Shown piece by piece: positions 6,863-10,000 of a stretch of 10,000 nt of DNA. The notes beneath the pieces were generated by a model that was not told where the DNA came from, made no database searches, and saw only the letters and a program-made list of their open reading frames with translations. The translations under genes were made by a program, and so were the position numbers. The stretch spans positions 1-10,000 of the forward strand of contig JAIWOS010000082.1 of assembly GCA_020217265.1 (NCBI GenBank), given 5' to 3'. How positions within the stretch are numbered: position 1 is the stretch's first letter; the number at the start of each line of letters is the position of its first letter. The stretch comes from Thiobacillus sp. (GTDB lineage Bacteria; Pseudomonadota; Gammaproteobacteria; Burkholderiales; Thiobacillaceae).

Positions 6863-7274
6863 CGCGGGGCTGGTCATCGATACCCACGTCTGGCTCTGGA
6901 TCGAGGCCGATCCGGATCGATTGGGCAAGGCGGCGCGAGCCCGCATCGATGCGGCGGCCCGCGCAGGCAGCTTGTGGGTGTCGGTGATGTCGGTGTGGGA
7001 AATCGGCATGCTTGTGGCGAAGGATCGCATTCGTCTTGCCATGCCGGTCGACGAATGGGTGCGGCAGGCCTCGGCCACCCCGGGCATGCAGATGCTGGGA
7101 TTGATTCCCGACATTGCACTGGAATCGACGCGCCTGCCGGACGCGCCGCATGGCGATCCGGTCGACCGGATGTTGATCGCCAGTGCGCGCGTGCACAACC
7201 TCACGTTGGTCACGGCAGACGAGAAAATCCTGGCTTATGCGGCGCTCGGACATTTGAAGGCATTGCAGGCATGA
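6855..7274 (+). CDS. vapC: PIN-domain ribonuclease toxin, VapC family
   Basis: A 139-residue PIN-domain protein, a metal-dependent endoribonuclease expected to cut tRNA, rRNA or other specific RNA when free of its antitoxin. The acidic metal-binding residues are all present: Asp9 (VIDTHVWLW), Glu49 (SVWEIGML), Asp101 and Asp104 ([11 protein letters not shown]), and Asp122 (LVTADEKI). The VIDTHVWLW opening and DPxDR motif are typical of VapC toxins paired with Phd-like antitoxins. The start lies within the antitoxin's last codons, with GGGAGG at 6846-6851 unusually close to it. The stop is TGA within ATGA, the ATG being the ruvC start, so toxin and ruvC translation are probably coupled. Its target RNA cannot be told from the sequence. 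Confidence 0.93.
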   Translation: MSDAGLVIDTHVWLWIEADPDRLGKAARARIDAAARAGSLWVSVMSVWEIGMLVAKDRIRLAMPVDEWVRQASATPGMQMLGLIPDIALESTRLPDAPHGDPVDRMLIASARVHNLTLVTADEKILAYAALGHLKALQA

Positions 7275-7801
7275 GCGGTATCCGCATCCTCGGCATCGAC
7301 CCTGGCCTCAGGCACACCGGTTTCGGGGTCATCGAACAGACCGGCCAGAAGCTCGCCTACGTGGCGAGCGGCGTCGTGATAAGCGGCGACGGGGAACTGC
7401 CGACCCGGCTCGGCGTACTGTTCGCCGGGATCAGCGAAGTCATCGCGACCTGGCAACCCGATACCTGCGCGGTGGAGATCGTCTTCGTCAACGTCAACCC
7501 GCAGTCGACGCTGCTCCTGGGGCAGGCGCGCGGCGCGGCGATCTGCGCGGCGGTGTCGAACGAGCTGACGGTAGCGGAGTACACCGCGCTGCAGATCAAG
7601 CAGGCGGTGGTTGGCCACGGCAAGGCGGCGAAGGAACAGGTGCAGGAGATGGTGAAGCGCCTGCTCGCGTTGCCGGTGGCGCCCACCGCCGACGCGGCCG
7701 ACGCGCTGGCGTGCGCGATCGCCCATGCGCACGGCAGCCGGCTGGGAAATCAGTCCACCGCAGGGTACCGTGTCCGCGCGGGCCGACTCGTCAAGGGATG
7801 A
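7271..7801 (+). CDS. ruvC: Holliday junction resolvase RuvC
   Basis: A 176-residue crossover-junction endonuclease that cuts four-way DNA junctions after RuvAB branch migration. The catalytic carboxylates correspond to E. coli Asp7, Glu66, Asp138 and Asp141: Asp10 ([12 protein letters not shown]), Glu69 (AVEIVF), Asp141 and Asp144 (TADAADALA). The loop [18 protein letters not shown] is typical of betaproteobacterial RuvC. The start at 7271 gives the usual [13 protein letters not shown]-terminus, with GAAGG at 7256-7260 as ribosome site; a longer in-frame reading upstream is toxin-gene sequence. The start codon overlaps the vapC stop. ruvA follows after seven bases. Confidence 0.97.
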   Translation: MSGIRILGIDPGLRHTGFGVIEQTGQKLAYVASGVVISGDGELPTRLGVLFAGISEVIATWQPDTCAVEIVFVNVNPQSTLLLGQARGAAICAAVSNELTVAEYTALQIKQAVVGHGKAAKEQVQEMVKRLLALPVAPTADAADALACAIAHAHGSRLGNQSTAGYRVRAGRLVKG

Positions 7802-7808
7802 TCTTGCG

Positions 7809-8384
7809 ATGATAGGCAGAATCACCGGCATCCTCGCCGCCAAGCAGCCACCACAGGTGCTGGTGGACGTGAACGGCGTCGGCTACGAGATCGACGTGCC
7901 GATGAGCACGTTCTACACCCTGCCCGCCATTGGCGAAAAGCTGAGCTTGCTCACGCACCTGGCGATCCGCGAGGATGCGCACCTGCTCTACGGCTTTGGC
8001 AGCGAGACCGAGCGTGCGGCGTTCCGCGAGCTGCTGAAGGTCTCGGGCATCGGCGCCAAGACCGCGCTGTCCGTGCTCTCGGGGCTGTCGGTGAACGATC
8101 TCGCGGCGGCCATCGCCGCCGGGGATGCCGGCCGCATCGTGAAGGTGCCGGGCATCGGCAAGAAAACCGCCGAGCGCCTGCTGCTCGAACTCAAGGGCAA
8201 GCCGGTGTTCGCCGGCGCGATCGCCAGCGCTCGGCCGGCGGGCGCGTCCGACGACGTGCGGCAGGCGCTGCTCGCCCTGGGCTACAACGAGCGCGAGACG
8301 GCCGAGGCGATTCGCGGCCTGGCCGCCGACCTGCCGGTGGGCGAGGCGATCCGGCTGGCCTTGCGCAGCCTGTCGAAGGCTTGA
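7809..8384 (+). CDS. ruvA: Holliday junction branch-migration protein RuvA
   Basis: A 191-residue junction-binding subunit that tetramerizes on four-way DNA and loads the RuvB motor. Domain I ([21 protein letters not shown], 1-62) ends in the acidic pin Glu55-Asp56 ([10 protein letters not shown]). Two helix-hairpin-helix motifs follow, [12 protein letters not shown] near 79-90 and [12 protein letters not shown] near 114-125. A flexible linker (about 131-147) leads to the RuvB-contacting domain III ([13 protein letters not shown] to the end). The start at 7809 gives the canonical MIGRI N-terminus; the open frame upstream is ruvC sequence. AAGGGA at 7793-7798 is the likely ribosome site. Unusually, the gene that follows three bases later is a GGDEF protein and not ruvB. 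Confidence 0.97.
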   Translation: MIGRITGILAAKQPPQVLVDVNGVGYEIDVPMSTFYTLPAIGEKLSLLTHLAIREDAHLLYGFGSETERAAFRELLKVSGIGAKTALSVLSGLSVNDLAAAIAAGDAGRIVKVPGIGKKTAERLLLELKGKPVFAGAIASARPAGASDDVRQALLALGYNERETAEAIRGLAADLPVGEAIRLALRSLSKA

Positions 8385-8387
8385 ATC

Positions 8388-9869
8388 GTGTCAAACGTGC
8401 CGGCCGACCTCAACCGCCGTCTCCAGACTCGCCTGTGGATCGTTGCGGCGGTGTTCGGGCTCGCGCTCTCGCTCACGCTCTGGATGGGCGCGCGCGAGGC
8501 CGATGTGCGGCGCGACGCGCAGTTGCAACAGCAAATCCACCAGGCCGAAAAGAACGTGTTGCGGCGGCTGGATTTTTACCGTCAGGCAGCCCGGCAACTG
8601 GCGGACGAGCCCGATACTCATGACCTGATCGTGCTTGGCGATCCTGACAGTCAGCAGAACTGGGCGCAGACGCGTTTCCACTTCATCCCCGGCGTGATCG
8701 GCCTCGCGCTGGTCGGGCCGGACGGGCAGGTGCTCGGCAATGCCGGCGAATTGCGCGTGGGCCCGGCCTGCACGCGTGACCTGCGGGCGCCGGGTGTCAT
8801 CGGCAGCCCGCGCTTGCTGGTGCATCGCGCACCGAAGGCGCCGGCGCATTTCGACATGACGGTGCCGGTCAAGGGTGTGGGCGGCGACGTGGTGGGCGGG
8901 GTTTTCCTGAGCCTGGGGTTCGACCAGCTGCAACGGGTGATCGACGATTCGCAGACCCCGGGCCATGCGCTTGCGGTCGTCGATCGAGCCGGCCGGGTCG
9001 TGGTGCAGACGGCGAACTGGCGGCCGGACGCCGTCGACCTCGAACGGCCCCTGCACGACACCGGCTGGCGCATACAGGCCAAAGGCCCCGCGCCTGCGCT
9101 GTCGAATGAGGAAAAAACGCTGATCGTCGCGATGGCGCTTTCCCTGCTGGCAGTGCTGGCGGTCATGCTGGAAGGAATGCGTACGCTGCGGCGCAACATG
9201 AACCGCGATCTCGCCATGATCCGCGACGGTCTGGAAGCCGTTGCGGTCGGCGCGCCGCTGCCGCCGCTGTTGCCGACCTACAGGCAGTTCCAGCCCGCCA
9301 TGCGCGAAATCGAACACATTGCCGGCGAGATCGAGAAACAGCGCAGCGAACTGGCACGCCTGAGCCTGACCGACGGGCTGACCGGGCTGCCGAACCGGCG
9401 TGCGCTGGAGGGCCGCTTCGAACTGATGCTGGGGTTTGCGCAGCGCGGCCATCCCATCGCGCTGGCGCTGCTCGATCTCGATCGCTTCAAGGCGCTCAAC
9501 GACGCGCAGGGGCACGCCTCGGGCGACCGGGCGCTCGGCGCGCTGGCGCGGGCGATGTCGGCCGTGTCGCGCCGCACGGATTTTTACGTGCGGCTGGCAG
9601 GCGATGAATTCGTGGCGGTGCTCGCCGGGCTGGATGCGCAGGGCGCGGCGATCTGGTACCAGCGACTGACCGCCTGCTTTCAGGAGGAATTGCGCGCCGC
9701 TGGGGTCGACGCCGAACTGGGCATCAGTGCCGGCTATACCTGGCTGGCGGGCGAAGACGACCTGAGCCGCGCACTGGGGCGCGCCGACCGCGCGCTCTAC
9801 CGAGCCAAGGCGGAAGGGCGCGCGCGGCTCGTGGTTTATGCCGACTCGGGCGAACAGCGTGCGCGGTAG
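8388..9869 (+). CDS. Membrane-bound diguanylate cyclase (AGDEF) with periplasmic sensor domain
   Basis: A 493-residue inner-membrane protein predicted to make cyclic di-GMP from two GTP. Transmembrane helix about 15-34, a periplasmic Cache-like sensor region about 35-243, a second helix about 244-262, a helical linker about 263-322, then the GGDEF domain about 326-484. Visible GGDEF features are LTDGLTGLPNRRALE, LLDLDRFKALND with metal-site Asp363, and the signature AGDEF (404-408). The Ala replacement is common in active cyclases. Arg395-Arg-Thr-Asp398 forms the RxxD product-inhibition site five residues before the signature, suggesting feedback control. The start is GTG at 8388, chosen because it is three bases after ruvA, has GAAGG at 8375-8379 and includes the first helix. 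The ligand is unknown. Confidence 0.92.
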   Translation: MSNVPADLNRRLQTRLWIVAAVFGLALSLTLWMGAREADVRRDAQLQQQIHQAEKNVLRRLDFYRQAARQLADEPDTHDLIVLGDPDSQQNWAQTRFHFIPGVIGLALVGPDGQVLGNAGELRVGPACTRDLRAPGVIGSPRLLVHRAPKAPAHFDMTVPVKGVGGDVVGGVFLSLGFDQLQRVIDDSQTPGHALAVVDRAGRVVVQTANWRPDAVDLERPLHDTGWRIQAKGPAPALSNEEKTLIVAMALSLLAVLAVMLEGMRTLRRNMNRDLAMIRDGLEAVAVGAPLPPLLPTYRQFQPAMREIEHIAGEIEKQRSELARLSLTDGLTGLPNRRALEGRFELMLGFAQRGHPIALALLDLDRFKALNDAQGHASGDRALGALARAMSAVSRRTDFYVRLAGDEFVAVLAGLDAQGAAIWYQRLTACFQEELRAAGVDAELGISAGYTWLAGEDDLSRALGRADRALYRAKAEGRARLVVYADSGEQRAR

Positions 9870-9872
9870 AAT
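9867..9872 (+). promoter_or_regulatory. Possible -10 box just before ruvB
   Basis: TAGAAT overlaps the TAG stop of the cyclase gene and lies seven bases before the ruvB ATG, so a transcript from it would begin at or next to the start codon. No good -35 hexamer is visible 16-18 bases upstream, and no ribosome site separates it from ruvB. It could be a leaderless-mRNA promoter or chance. Confidence 0.3.
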
Positions 9873-9878
9873 CGCCGC

Positions 9879-10000
9879 ATGATCGAAACCGACCGCCTCA
9901 TCGCGCCTGCCGCCGCCAGCCCGCAGGAAGAACAGATCGAACGCGCGCTGCGGCCGCGCACGCTGGCCGAATACGTCGGCCAGGCAAAAGCGCGCGAGCA
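9879..10000 (+). CDS. ruvB: Holliday junction helicase RuvB, N-terminal part, 3' end outside window
   Basis: The first 40 residues of the AAA+ motor that drives branch migration with Ruv[25 protein letters not shown] and KARE match the RuvB N-terminus, which precedes the Walker A motif (beyond the window). The start at 9879 gives the canonical beginning. It follows the cyclase stop by nine bases, with no recognisable Shine-Dalgarno sequence, so translation may depend on coupling to the upstream gene or on a leaderless transcript from the TAGAAT box at 9867-9872. Confidence 0.96.
   Translation, partial: MIETDRLIAPAAASPQEEQIERALRPRTLAEYVGQAKARE

Noticed and set aside
7725..7808. N-terminal extension of ruvA into ruvC
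   Set aside because: MIGRITG is the canonical RuvA start, and the extra residues are ruvC read in another frame.
8391..9515. 374-codon open frame on the - strand opposite the cyclase gene
   Set aside because: Same shadow effect: an Arg/Gln/His-rich translation without motifs, while the + strand shows clear GGDEF features.
9597..9611. AGDEF as a sign of an inactive GGDEF domain
   Set aside because: Ala in the first signature position is well tolerated in active cyclases, and the metal-site Asp, GTP-contact motifs and RxxD site are present.

Overview
The window is a gene-dense, GC-rich bacterial chromosome segment, by eye in the low 60s percent GC (not counted). The RuvC, RuvA, RuvB and YebC sequences, the order yebC-ruvC-ruvA-ruvB and short TAAAAT/TAGAATCGC-type -10 boxes point to a betaproteobacterium, perhaps of the Thiobacillus/Rhodocyclales/Nitrosomonadales type. 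That placement is an inference. There is no RNA gene, IS element or CRISPR array, and no gene-free stretch approaches 300 bases. The largest gap is the 49 bases before the antitoxin gene.

Left part (1-4817, + strand): a tightly coupled three-gene signalling operon that begins upstream of the window. First is a membrane hybrid histidine kinase (MHYT - PAS - HisKA/HATPase - receiver - HPt), cut at its N-terminus by the window edge. Its PAS domain keeps the His and Arg that bind heme and sense O2 in FixL. It overlaps by 8 bases a periplasmic-binding-protein-like protein with a signal peptide and a C-terminal membrane anchor. Three bases later comes a receiver/HD-GYP response regulator with an intact c-di-GMP phosphodiesterase site. 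All residues for a His-Asp-His-Asp relay are present, so the likely circuit is gas/redox and/or ligand input, then phosphorelay, then c-di-GMP breakdown.

Middle (4833-5834, - strand): a ROK-family sugar kinase closely resembling E. coli Mak (manno/fructokinase). It is convergent with the signalling operon, with a shared hairpin between them, and divergent from yebC with only 22 bases between start codons.

Right part (5857-10000, + strand): the Holliday-junction operon yebC, ruvC, ruvA, ruvB, carrying two insertions. A Phd/VapC-type toxin-antitoxin pair with its own perfect palindromic operator lies between yebC and ruvC, and the toxin stop codon overlaps the ruvC start (ATGA). A membrane-bound diguanylate cyclase (GGDEF, written AGDEF, with an intact inhibitory site) lies between ruvA and ruvB. 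ruvB runs off the right edge. The window thus holds both a c-di-GMP-making and a c-di-GMP-degrading enzyme. Its most unusual trait is the wiring of a toxin-antitoxin module and a diguanylate cyclase into a DNA-repair operon.
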